64,000 nucleotides of DNA. Source: Woronichinia naegeliana WA131. GTDB lineage: Bacteria > Cyanobacteriota > Cyanobacteriia > Cyanobacteriales > Microcystaceae. Location: positions 4,434,272 through 4,498,271 of the forward strand of contig CP073041.1 of the NCBI GenBank assembly GCA_025370055.1, written 5' to 3'. A model generated the notes under the pieces. The model did not search any database. It was given only the letters and a program-made list of their open reading frames with translations, and had not been told where the DNA came from. Below, one piece after another: positions 27,460 to 35,017 of the stretch. Made by a program: the position numbers and the translations under genes. Position 1 is the first letter of the stretch. Each line of letters opens with the position of its first letter.

Positions 27460-29728
27460 ATGAGCAACAGTTAGAAATGTATGAAAAAAAGACAAATAAA
27501 GTAGAAAACAGAATTGTGAGTGTAAGCCAACCTCACGTGCGTCCAATAGTGCGTGGAAAAGCGGGAAAAGCAGTAGAGTTTGGAGCTAAAATATCGGCAA
27601 GTAATGTGAATGGCTTTGTCTTCTTAGACAAATTAAGTTGGGATAATTACAACGAATCGGGAGATTTACAAGCGCGAATAGAAGAATATAAAAGGGAAAC
27701 AGGATGTTATCCGGAATCGGTTCATGTGGATAAAATCTATCGAACAAAAGCGAATCGAGCTTATTGTAAAGAAAGGGATATAAGAATGAGTGGTCCCCGA
27801 TTGGGAAGACCGCCGAAAGAGGTGAGCAAAGAAAAAAAGAAAGAGGCACGCTCAGATGAAAGAGTGCGTAATGCCATTGAGGGTAAATTCGGACAGGGAA
27901 AGAGGAAATTTAGTCTTGGTCGAGTGATGGCCAAACTACCTGAGACCTCGGAAACGGTAATTGCGATGAACTTTTTGGTAATGAATCTTTCTACTCTACT
28001 TCAGAAGACAAAAAGTAAAAAGTTGTAGAGTCGTTTTTCTTGTGAAAAATGGTGTTAATTTTCCTCTCTTTTGTGAGGAGTGATTTGTGTTGACCTTTTT
28101 AGACAGAAAGGAACAATAGATTAAACAAAATCTGTATTTTGATTTGTTTCCATAAGGATAAGTTATCTATGCTTTTTCAGTCCATACTTCCCTAACCCAC
28201 ATTTCTTTCGTTTTTTGACTTTTTCAGCAAGCCCTAAATAGGCTAGTCCTAAAAGTCTTTTCGTTAATAAAAAGGCTTCTTCGATTGTCCATCGTCTTCG
28301 ATATAAATCACAGACCTCTTCGGCGGACAGTTGTTCGGGAGACAACACATTTGTTAAATACTGATACCAGATTGTTCCCCATAATACTGAGACTAATCTC
28401 ACCGGATGCTTGCAAGGATTAGAACGGTAATTTCCCATAATGATAATCTCATCTCTGTAATGACTACCTTGAGACAATACTTGTTTGGTTTTGTAAGATG
28501 TACCCGCTCTAAATCTGGTTAGAAAAAACTTTTTAGCTTCTGTTAACAAATCAAACCACACAAAGCTAAAAAATCCCATATCTACGAGAATTAAACCATT
28601 TTCTGGTAATTTAGCTGCCAATTCTTCACACCATATTTTATCATTTGATTTATCATTTTCTGTGTACCATAAAGTAACGGGTCTTTGGGTAAAGGCTTCC
28701 ACTACCATCATTATTTTACCCCCCAATTTACTCTTTTCTTCTTTTTTACTTATTTTCATATTTTTCCTTATCTGCTCTAGCGTTTAGCCATCTGCTATCC
28801 ACACTGCACTAAACTTTTCTCTTATTTTTTCCCATTTTTCTCCTACTTGGAGCTTCTTCCCTTTTTCGGCTGCTTTTTCTAACACTTCTTTTAGTAATAT
28901 TGCAAATATTTCGGCTGGCACATTCATCATTCTTTTTGATACTGCCTGTTTGCTTACTTTTAATGATGCTACCCATAGCAATCCCTCTTCCTCTAACAGT
29001 CTTACCGCTTCACTTATACCCGCTATTTGACGATACACTATACTTAACACTAATGCCACCATTACTGGTAAATTTAATACCCTATCTCTCATCATTTTCT
29101 CATGAGTTCCCTGTAAATATTTTAATGGTGTAAACATTGTGGGTTCTAGTAATTCAAACAACTCTTTTGTTATTTCAGGGATTTCTACCCCTGGCTGATT
29201 TGTCTTACGACGTAAGTCTGGGTTTCCTTTTCTCCGAGGATGTTGTCTTGCCATTTGTTTTTTGCTCACTTTTTTATATACTAACCTTTTTTTCAGCCTA
29301 CTCTTACTTCCGCCTGCTTTTAGGCTAATCTTTTGTGAGTAGGCATTTTGGCTTAAGTTGACACCAATGAACACTGTTAAGCCCTTTTATACGTCTATCA
29401 AGCAATACATTGTCTGTTGACCGTTGAGATTATGGACATAATGGTATTATGTCCCTACAGAAATCGGAATCTTGAATGCACAACTTATTAAATCCTTGTT
29501 CCTTATTATGCTGAAGTTCGTACCTACTTGGAGCGTCAAGGAATACCCATTGGAGGTAATGATTTGATTATCGCTGTCCATGCACTGGCATTGGATTTGA
29601 TTTTAGTAACAGCAAATGTGAAAGAATTTTCTCGCGTTCCTGATCTGCGAATAGAAAATTGGTTGGATATTTAATTTCAGACAGAATCTCACAAGAAATA
29701 TTCGGCTAAAAAATTGTTACAAAAAAAC

Positions 29729-29757
29729 TTGACAAGTATCCTAGCTTTAATTTAGGA
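29729..29757 (+). promoter_or_regulatory. Predicted promoter of cyanobactin cassette 3
   Basis: TTGACA at 29729-29734, 17-base spacer, TTAGGA at 29752-29757, nearly identical to cassette 1 between the two boxes. It now lies upstream of a leader remnant and xisH. Confidence 0.65.
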
Positions 29758-29801
29758 TTTTGCTAAGTCAAATTTCACCTTAAATTCTGGAGAAACAAAC
29801 C

Positions 29802-29858
29802 ATGACTAAGAAAAACCTCAAACCCCAACAAACCGCTCCTATACAACGGGAAATCTAG
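29802..29858 (+). pseudogene. Cyanobactin leader remnant, cassette 3
   Basis: MTKKNLKPQQTAPIQREI and then TAG: 18 residues of the leader only, with no core and no FAGDDAE tail. The XisH start codon follows 4 bases later, at 29863, so the sequence after the leader has been replaced by xisHI. It could be translated as a leader peptide in front of xisH. Confidence 0.8.
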
Positions 29859-29862
29859 ATCA

Positions 29863-30279
29863 ATGCCTGCTAAAGATATTTTTCATGATGCGGTTAGAAA
29901 GGGATTAGAACAAGAGGGTTGGGTAATTACAGATGACCCTTTGAGAATTGAAGTTGGTGATGTAGAAATGTATATTGATCTCGGTGCGGAGCAAGTTTTA
30001 GGGGCTGAAAGAGCGGGACAGAAAATTGCGGTGGAAATTAAAAGTTTTATTGGTACATCTAATGTTTCTCAATTTCATCAAGCTATTGGACAATTTTTTA
30101 ACTATCGTTTAGCATTAGAAGAAAAAGAGCCAGAGCGGGTTTTATATTTAGCTGTTCCTTCGGGAATTTATTTTTCTTTTTTTCAATTACAATTCATTAA
30201 GACTGTTATTGAGCGTTTCCAACTTAAAATCATAATTTATGACCCGATTCAGGAGGTAATTGTGCAATGGAAAAACTAG
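29863..30279 (+). CDS. xisH: XisH family protein
   Basis: 138 residues, the normal XisH length. PAKDIFHDAVRKGLEQEGW at the start, EVGDVEMYIDLGAEQVLGAE and KIAVEIKSFIGTSNVSQFHQ give a D-x(n)-E-x-K PD-(D/E)XK nuclease-like core. XisH was first noted as one of the proteins needed for fdxN element excision in heterocystous cyanobacteria, but xisHI pairs are widespread in non-heterocystous genomes with unclear roles. It overlaps xisI by 13 bases. Confidence 0.92.
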   Translation: MPAKDIFHDAVRKGLEQEGWVITDDPLRIEVGDVEMYIDLGAEQVLGAERAGQKIAVEIKSFIGTSNVSQFHQAIGQFFNYRLALEEKEPERVLYLAVPSGIYFSFFQLQFIKTVIERFQLKIIIYDPIQEVIVQWKN

Positions 30280-30602
30280 GGCAATATCGTCAATATGTAC
30301 AGCAAGTTATCAAGGAATATGCTCAGTTAGGTTCAGCTAAAGATGAAATTGAGCAACAATTAATTTTTGATACCGTTGGAGATCATTATCAATTAATGTA
30401 TGTGGGCTGGAAAAACAGGCGACGACAGCATGGTTGTGTTTTACATTTGGATATTAAGAATAATAAGATTTGGATACAACATGATGGAACTGAGATTGGT
30501 ATCGCCGATGAATTAGTTAAATTAGGCGTACCTAAAGAAGATATTGTGTTAGCTTTTCACGAACCTTTGGTTAGAGAATATACTGGGTTTGCGATCGCTT
30601 GA
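30267..30602 (+). CDS. xisI: XisI family protein
   Basis: 111 residues. MEKLGQYRQYVQQVIKEYAQ, HYQLMYVGWKNRRRQHGCVL, IWIQHDGTEIGIADELVKLG and FHEPLVREYTGFAIA are characteristic of XisI. Starts inside the end of xisH, so the two are translationally coupled. The pair is a candidate toxin/antitoxin-like module. Confidence 0.92.
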   Translation: MEKLGQYRQYVQQVIKEYAQLGSAKDEIEQQLIFDTVGDHYQLMYVGWKNRRRQHGCVLHLDIKNNKIWIQHDGTEIGIADELVKLGVPKEDIVLAFHEPLVREYTGFAIA

Positions 30603-30642
30603 CTTAATCGTGTTTGTCGTTACAATTTGTTGAGCAAAAATT

Positions 30643-30671
30643 TTGATAAGTCCTAAAGCATTAAGTTAGGA
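30643..30671 (+). promoter_or_regulatory. Predicted promoter of cyanobactin cassette 4
   Basis: TTGATA at 30643-30648, 17-base spacer, TTAGGA at 30666-30671, with the same downstream region (AATTGTGGAGACA) as cassette 1. Confidence 0.55.
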
Positions 30672-30711
30672 TTCTCTCAACTTAAATTCATTAATTGTGG
30701 AGACACGAACC

Positions 30712-30786
30712 ATAACCAAGAAAAACCTCAAACCCCAACAAGCCGCTCTGTGTGCAACGGAAAGTCAATACCACTTTTTTTACTAA
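30712..30786 (+). pseudogene. Cyanobactin leader remnant, cassette 4
   Basis: The start codon is ATA instead of ATG. TKKNLKPQQAAL follows, and a 2-base insertion relative to the other cassettes then shifts the frame (CATESQYHFFY, stop at 30784). Core and tail are absent. It sits 12 bases before a truncated Uma2 gene. Confidence 0.75.
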
Positions 30787-30798
30787 AGAATAAATTTT

Positions 30799-30945
30799 AT
30801 GTTAACAATTAAGCCTCGATTTGAAACCTTTGAAGAATATCTTGTATATGAAGATAATTCGGAAAAACTCTATGAACTGTTTAATGGAGAATTGATAGAA
30901 GTGCCGCCAGAGTCAGGTTTTAATGTCCAAATTGCTAATCGCCTT
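30799..30945 (+). pseudogene. Uma2 family gene, N-terminal fragment
   Basis: 49 codons from ATG 30799: KPRFETFEEYLVYEDNSEKL, YELFNGELIEVPPESG, NVQIANRL, the standard Uma2 N-terminus. IS-F copy 2 cuts it off. The sequence to the right of IS-F does not continue the gene, so the rest was deleted. Confidence 0.88.
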
Positions 30946-31001
30946 GGGTACATCCCGGATAAAGTAGTACATAGAATCTGGGGTAAAATGGAAAAAAACT
31001 G

Positions 31002-32110
31002 ATGAGCGAAAAAAGTATGTTACCGATTCCCCCAGAAGAAAAAGCACTGTTAAAACAGCATCTCACCGAATCAGCCCGTATCCTGCGCAAATATACGGAA
31101 CCAGAGAAACAGAAGGACTTTGGAAGCATCGAAGTAGAAGTCAGAACTCAGATGTTAGAAATTGTGGGGCCAACAATGGGGGAGTTTTTTTTTCAGAAGG
31201 GGGAAAAAAACGGTCTGGAAACAAGCGAAAAATCAAAACCCTAGTCGGAGAAGTGGAAATAAGCCAAAAACAAGCCAGAAAACTAAAGGTGTCGCCAAAA
31301 ATCGTCTTAAGTCCAGGTTTAGAGAAATGCTGTCTAAGAGCCAGTGCGAAAACATCCTACCAACAAGCAGAAGAAGATATAGAGGAGTTGATGGGGATAA
31401 AAGTAGGACATAGCAGTTTACATCGCTTGGTAGAACGGACAGAACTGCCCTTAGCTCAAGCTCAGTCAGAGAGTGCGGGGGTCAGTATAGATGGGGGAAA
31501 GATTTGTCTGCGGGGCGAGGAGAAGGAAGGGGGACAGTGGCGAGATTATAAACTGGTGAGTCTTCATGGCAATGTCTGTGAAGCCTTTTTCCAAGACCCA
31601 GAGGGCTTAAAGAATTGGAGCAATGTTCAACCTTTGTCCCCAATAGTGACCTTTTTGGGAGATGGTCATCCCGCAATCTGGAATGCGGTAGAGAGTTTCG
31701 CCACTCAATCGTGGCTGATACGACGAGAGGTGTTGGATTGGTATCATCTCAAGGAGAATCTGTTCAAAGTGGGTGGCTCTCTCAAACGGCTAGAAGCAGT
31801 GGAGCATTTACTGTGGCGGGGTTTTGTGAACAAGGCAATAGATGCGTTTGATGGAGTCAAAAGCAAGAGGGCAAAGAATTTTCAAGCCTATTTGACGAAG
31901 CATTATCAGCGTATCCCTGATTACCAATACTATCAACAGCTTGGTATTGTGATTGGTTCTGGTGATGTGGAGTCTAAGATTAAACAGGTGGGAGCTAGGG
32001 TTAAATTGTCGGGAGCACGTTGGCATCTTCATAATGTTTCTCGTATTCTTCGGCTACGATGTGCTTATCTCAATCACTCTCCTCTTTTGAGTGTCAATGT
32101 ATTATCTTAA
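31002..32110 (+). CDS. IS-F transposase, OrfA-OrfB by -1 frameshift
   Basis: OrfA (31002-31244, 80 residues, MSEKSMLPIPPEEKALLKQH) and the long frame to 32110 overlap. At GAA-AAA-AAC a -1 slip gives GGKKRSGNKRKIKTLVGEVE and a fused protein of about 365 residues, the expected size for an ISKra4-type transposase. Catalytic acids: D in VSIDGGKICLRG, D in VTFLGDGHPAIWN and E in IGSGDVESKIKQ. This is the only intact IS-F transposase in the window. Confidence 0.85.
31205..31211 (+). promoter_or_regulatory. Slippery heptamer A-AAA-AAC
   Basis: In the OrfA frame the codons are GAA AAA AAC, so the heptamer AAAAAAC is in the canonical X-XXY-YYZ phase for a -1 programmed frameshift. The same site is conserved in IS-F copy 1 at 22363-22369. 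Confidence 0.75.
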
Positions 32111-32260
32111 GTGGGATGCACCCACTGTCAATTGAGTTAAGACAAAAAATAATAGTGCAAAAATGTTAGTCATAAAAAAGTTGATTTAGGAGATAGATTT
32201 GAAAAAAATTTATATTAGTTGATATTCTACATGATCCCTACCATATAAGCTATTTAGACT

Positions 32261-32704
32261 ACCACTACTATCGAATCACTACCGTCATTTGTTTTCTCCA
32301 AAGAAAATAAGTTTTATGTCTGGTTAGCTATAGACAGAACAACAAGAGAAATTGTTGGTTGTTATATTGGGGACAGAAGCCGTGCATCAGCCAAAAAACT
32401 TTGGGCAAGTTTGCCTGCTGTTTACCGACAATGTGTCGTTGCTTACACGGATTTTTGGGTATCTTATGAGAAAGTTATTCCCAGTAAACGTCATTGAGCA
32501 GTCGGTAAAGAGACGGGACAAACTAATCATGTTGAAAGATTAAATAATACCTTTCGACAAAGAATCTCTCGACTGGTGCGAAAAAGCCTCTCTTTTTCCA
32601 AAAATGTGGAAAATCATATTGGGGCAATTTGGTACTTTATACACGACTACAATGCCCAATTAGCAAAGGCTTAAGCCGCCACCACTACTATCGAATCACT
32701 ACCG
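32261..32704 (+). pseudogene. IS1-type transposase remnant between direct repeats
   Basis: The translated DNA reads NKFYVWLAIDRTTREIVGCY, then RQCVVAYTDFWVSYEKVIPS, and [20 protein letters not shown] in a second frame, the catalytic part of an IS1-family InsB-like transposase. At least one frameshift near 32495. An identical 24-base sequence flanks it, at 32261-32284 and 32681-32704. No 5' half is present. Confidence 0.75.
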
Positions 32705-32870
32705 ATAGAACCCATTTTGTTAGCAAATGTTAGTGTTTTAGGAGCGGTTCTATTGACAATGGGATATCACGCAATCTCTCATTCAGTACAAAGCTCAAGG
32801 ATCTTTTGACAACTTGAAATTTTGAGACAAGATAGGATCAATCCCTCTGTTGCCGAAAGCGAGTATTGTT

Positions 32871-34472
32871 ATGTACCTAGAAGCCATCGATTTAGGAGTC
32901 AGCGTTAATCCTACTCATCACCATAACTATCTTAGTTGTTGTTTAGATGGACTTTCCTCGCGCGATCGCGAACAACAAAGGGTGACATTACTGGAACAGT
33001 TAGGCCTCTTAGACACGGAAATTATTCCTATTTTTGATGAAGCAGTTCAGACGGCGGCTCGCTTTTTGGAGGTTCCCATCGCGCTGTTAACGATTCTGGT
33101 CTATGATCAGCTTTGGATTAAATCAGCCCTCGGCTTATCTCGTTTGGGATTGCGTAATCCTTTAGCCGCAGAGCGGAAAATGAACCGTCAGGACGGATTT
33201 TGTACCCATGTAGTGGACAGTCAACAGTCCTTAACTATTTTCGATACGTACCAGAACAAGGCTTTTGCTCAGAGTTTATTGACTCAACATTATGGCATCC
33301 GAGCCTATTTAGGAACGCCACTGTTAACCTCTGATGGGCATTGTATTGGCAGTTTAGCCGTGATGGATTTGGTTCCCCATGATTTTTCTTGTCGGGATCT
33401 GGAATTTTTAACCATGACAAATCGCTGGTGTATGTCCGAATTTGAACGGGATCTGCTCCAGAAAAATCAGACGACGATCTCAATGATTGCCTCTTCTTTC
33501 TCAGAAAATAATACTACCCAGCCACCGTTATCTCACCAGGAAACGGCGATCGCTTACCCTCAAGAAATACTCCCCGAAAGTAACCACTCACCGCTTGCTT
33601 TAATCACCCCCAATCCTCTGAGCTATTCCTTAGAAAGTATTAAGCTCAAGTTATTACACCAGTTAGTTCAAGAATTACAAACTCCCTTAACAGCCGTCAT
33701 TGGTATGTCCAGTGTCCTACGGGGGGAAGTGTTTGGCAAGTTGAGTCCTAAGCAAAAAGAATATTTGGGCATTATTCATAACAGTGGTGAAAATATCCAT
33801 TATCTAGTCAAGGAAATTCTGAATTTAGGGTCAATTGACGAGCAAGCAAAGATGCTAGAGTTGATCCCAGTCAATATCGAAATGTTGGCTCAAAAAGCAA
33901 TCAATAGTTTATCGGAAGTTGCTAAACAAAAACGTCAAGATATTCGCCTATCTATCGAGCCAGGCAAGCGAGTCTGGTTATTAGATAAGGACAAGTTTCG
34001 CCAAGCCATTTACTATGTTATTTCCAGTGTGATGGAAGCGTCGGAGCCAGGGGGAGAGATTCGCATTCATATTTCCCGTCGCAGTCAAACCATTAATTTC
34101 GCTATCTGGATGTATCATCCCTGGGTGGGAGATGGTCTGCCCCATATCCATTTACAACCACCGTTGCTGATTCCAGGCGGTAGCAAACCCGTTGCGGGAG
34201 ATGATTTAAAAGAAAGCTTAAATATTACCAGTAAGGAACAACTTCTAACCGTTCCCCTGTTGGAATCTTTGATTCAGAACGCCAATGACGATACCCAGCC
34301 CATTTTAAAACAACCTCAAAAGTTATTAGGTTTATTGTTAGGCTGTTATTTAATTGAATTTCATGGTGGCAAGATCATTGTTCAAGGTTCTTCTGATGCG
34401 GGCTATCGCTATGTAATGATGTTGCCCAAAATCGCGGCCAATGAAGATGACTCATCAAAAATTTGGGTCTGA
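32871..34472 (+). CDS. GAF domain protein with degenerate histidine kinase region
   Basis: 533 residues from ATG 32871. An N-terminal GAF domain (about residues 45-200: FDEAVQTAARFLEVPIALLT, GFCTHVVDSQQSLTIFDTY) is followed by a linker and a HisKA-like region. The H-box reads VQELQTPLTAVIGM, so the phosphoacceptor His is replaced by Gln (residue 267). The N-box equivalent (FRQAIYYVISSVMEAS) lacks the Asn, and no DxGxG ATP-lid motif is seen. It is probably a sensor that signals without autophosphorylation. No response regulator is adjacent. Confidence 0.8.
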   Translation: MYLEAIDLGVSVNPTHHHNYLSCCLDGLSSRDREQQRVTLLEQLGLLDTEIIPIFDEAVQTAARFLEVPIALLTILVYDQLWIKSALGLSRLGLRNPLAAERKMNRQDGFCTHVVDSQQSLTIFDTYQNKAFAQSLLTQHYGIRAYLGTPLLTSDGHCIGSLAVMDLVPHDFSCRDLEFLTMTNRWCMSEFERDLLQKNQTTISMIASSFSENNTTQPPLSHQETAIAYPQEILPESNHSPLALITPNPLSYSLESIKLKLLHQLVQELQTPLTAVIGMSSVLRGEVFGKLSPKQKEYLGIIHNSGENIHYLVKEILNLGSIDEQAKMLELIPVNIEMLAQKAINSLSEVAKQKRQDIRLSIEPGKRVWLLDKDKFRQAIYYVISSVMEASEPGGEIRIHISRRSQTINFAIWMYHPWVGDGLPHIHLQPPLLIPGGSKPVAGDDLKESLNITSKEQLLTVPLLESLIQNANDDTQPILKQPQKLLGLLLGCYLIEFHGGKIIVQGSSDAGYRYVMMLPKIAANEDDSSKIWV

Positions 34473-34740
34473 AACCCCGCTGATGGGGCGACAAGAGTGG
34501 TCTAAAGCCTTACTGGATAAAGGTTGTAGGATTATGCAATCTTACAAGATAAGTTCCGAATAAGATTCTTAATAAGAAAGATTCTTATTAAGATTGGCTG
34601 AAGCCCTCATTCTATCGTCAATTAGTACGTATTATAGGAGAGGATTTTGTACAAACTCAATCGCCTAAAATACTTGCCTAGCAAGAGATAGAGATAGTAT
34701 TGTCGCCCCTTCAGGCAGGGCGAACGCATCTAAAAATGAT
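34473..34740. other. Spacer with repeat fragments
   Basis: About 270 bases after the kinase-like gene. It has an imperfect inverted stretch around 34550-34600 (AATAAGATTCTTAATAAGAA), a copy of the TACTGGATAAAGG type dispersed sequence near 34515, and one end of the CAGGGC(A/G)AACGCATCT MITE family near 34715. No gene is recognised. Confidence 0.45.
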
Positions 34741-35017
34741 ACAGACACAAGAACATTATAGAGGGATGGATAAGGGAAAATAAGGGAAAGTGCATAGAAA
34801 ACAAAAGCGATGAAACTGGTAGTGTTCTGAATCTGTGGAAGCACATCTAAATAAGACATCCAAGCGATTGATAAATAATCCAAGGACAATATCGTGCATC
34901 ACAATAGATTTGGAGAAACAAATCGTTTTTCTCGCTATACCTCGCACGGTGATAATTTGCGTTTTTTAGTTCAGCCCCCCTAGCCCCCCAAGTTTTGGGG
35001 GAACCATTCTCTATTTA

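Larger units (their letters stand above)
25515..28028 (+). pseudogene. IS-A transposase interrupted by IS-B
   Basis: The 5' part (25515-26313) and 3' part (27469-28028, continuing QLEMYEKKTNKVENRIVSVS) rejoin after VYEQ when IS-B and one ATGAGCAAC are removed. The A8 run is intact here, so the gene was complete before IS-B arrived. In the present state the ORF runs on into IS-B and makes a 500-residue chimera. Confidence 0.92.
25392..28234 (+). mobile_element. IS-A copy 3, interrupted by IS-B
   Basis: Target duplication TAAATA (25386-25391, 28235-28240) within IS-C. Subtracting IS-B and its 9-bp duplication gives 1688 bp, the full IS-A length. Confidence 0.93.
25077..29374 (-). pseudogene. 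IS-C transposase, nonsense mutation plus IS insertion
   Basis: Starts at 29374. At 28784-28786 a TAA replaces the expected Ser codon in IADGSTLEQI; the frame resumes at once (TLEQIRKNMKISKKEEKSK). LILVDMGFFSFVWFDLL has the second Asp and YRRRWTIEEAFLLTK the IS4 Y-R-E-K signature. IS-A splits the gene at TAAATA after LLGLAYL; the C-terminus (25077-25391) continues WVGNKNGVQIQIICTLIFHT. The nonsense codon may predate the insertion. Confidence 0.88.
25054..29384 (-). mobile_element. IS-C (IS4 family), disrupted by IS-A and IS-B
   Basis: Outer inverted repeats begin GGGCTTAACA-x-TGTTCAT and run to GTGTCAACTT (25054 on, and the inverse ending 29384). A clean target duplication is not visible. Subtracting IS-A copy 3 leaves about 1.48 kb. 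The element lies within the broken vapC gene. Confidence 0.8.
22089..29674 (+). pseudogene. VapC-like PIN toxin broken by nested ISs
   Basis: The 5' end reads MSYCY and is cut by IS-F. After IS-F it continues LLDTNILSDLVKELKK with the first PIN Asp, then decays. The 3' end (29504-29674) reads YYAEVRTYLERQGIPIGGND, LIIAVHALALDLILVTANVK and EFSRVPDLRIENWLDI, the usual VapC C-terminus with the conserved ND, TAN and F motifs. The middle of the gene is missing around the IS-C insertion. About 7.3 kb of IS DNA now separates the ends. Confidence 0.8.
30946..32123 (+). mobile_element. IS-F copy 2 (ISKra4-like), 1178 bp
   Basis: Complete element with GGGTACATCCC and GGGTGCATCCC ends. No target duplication: left flank ATCGCCTT, right flank ACTGTCAA. 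This fits an adjacent deletion or a recombination event after insertion. Confidence 0.92.
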
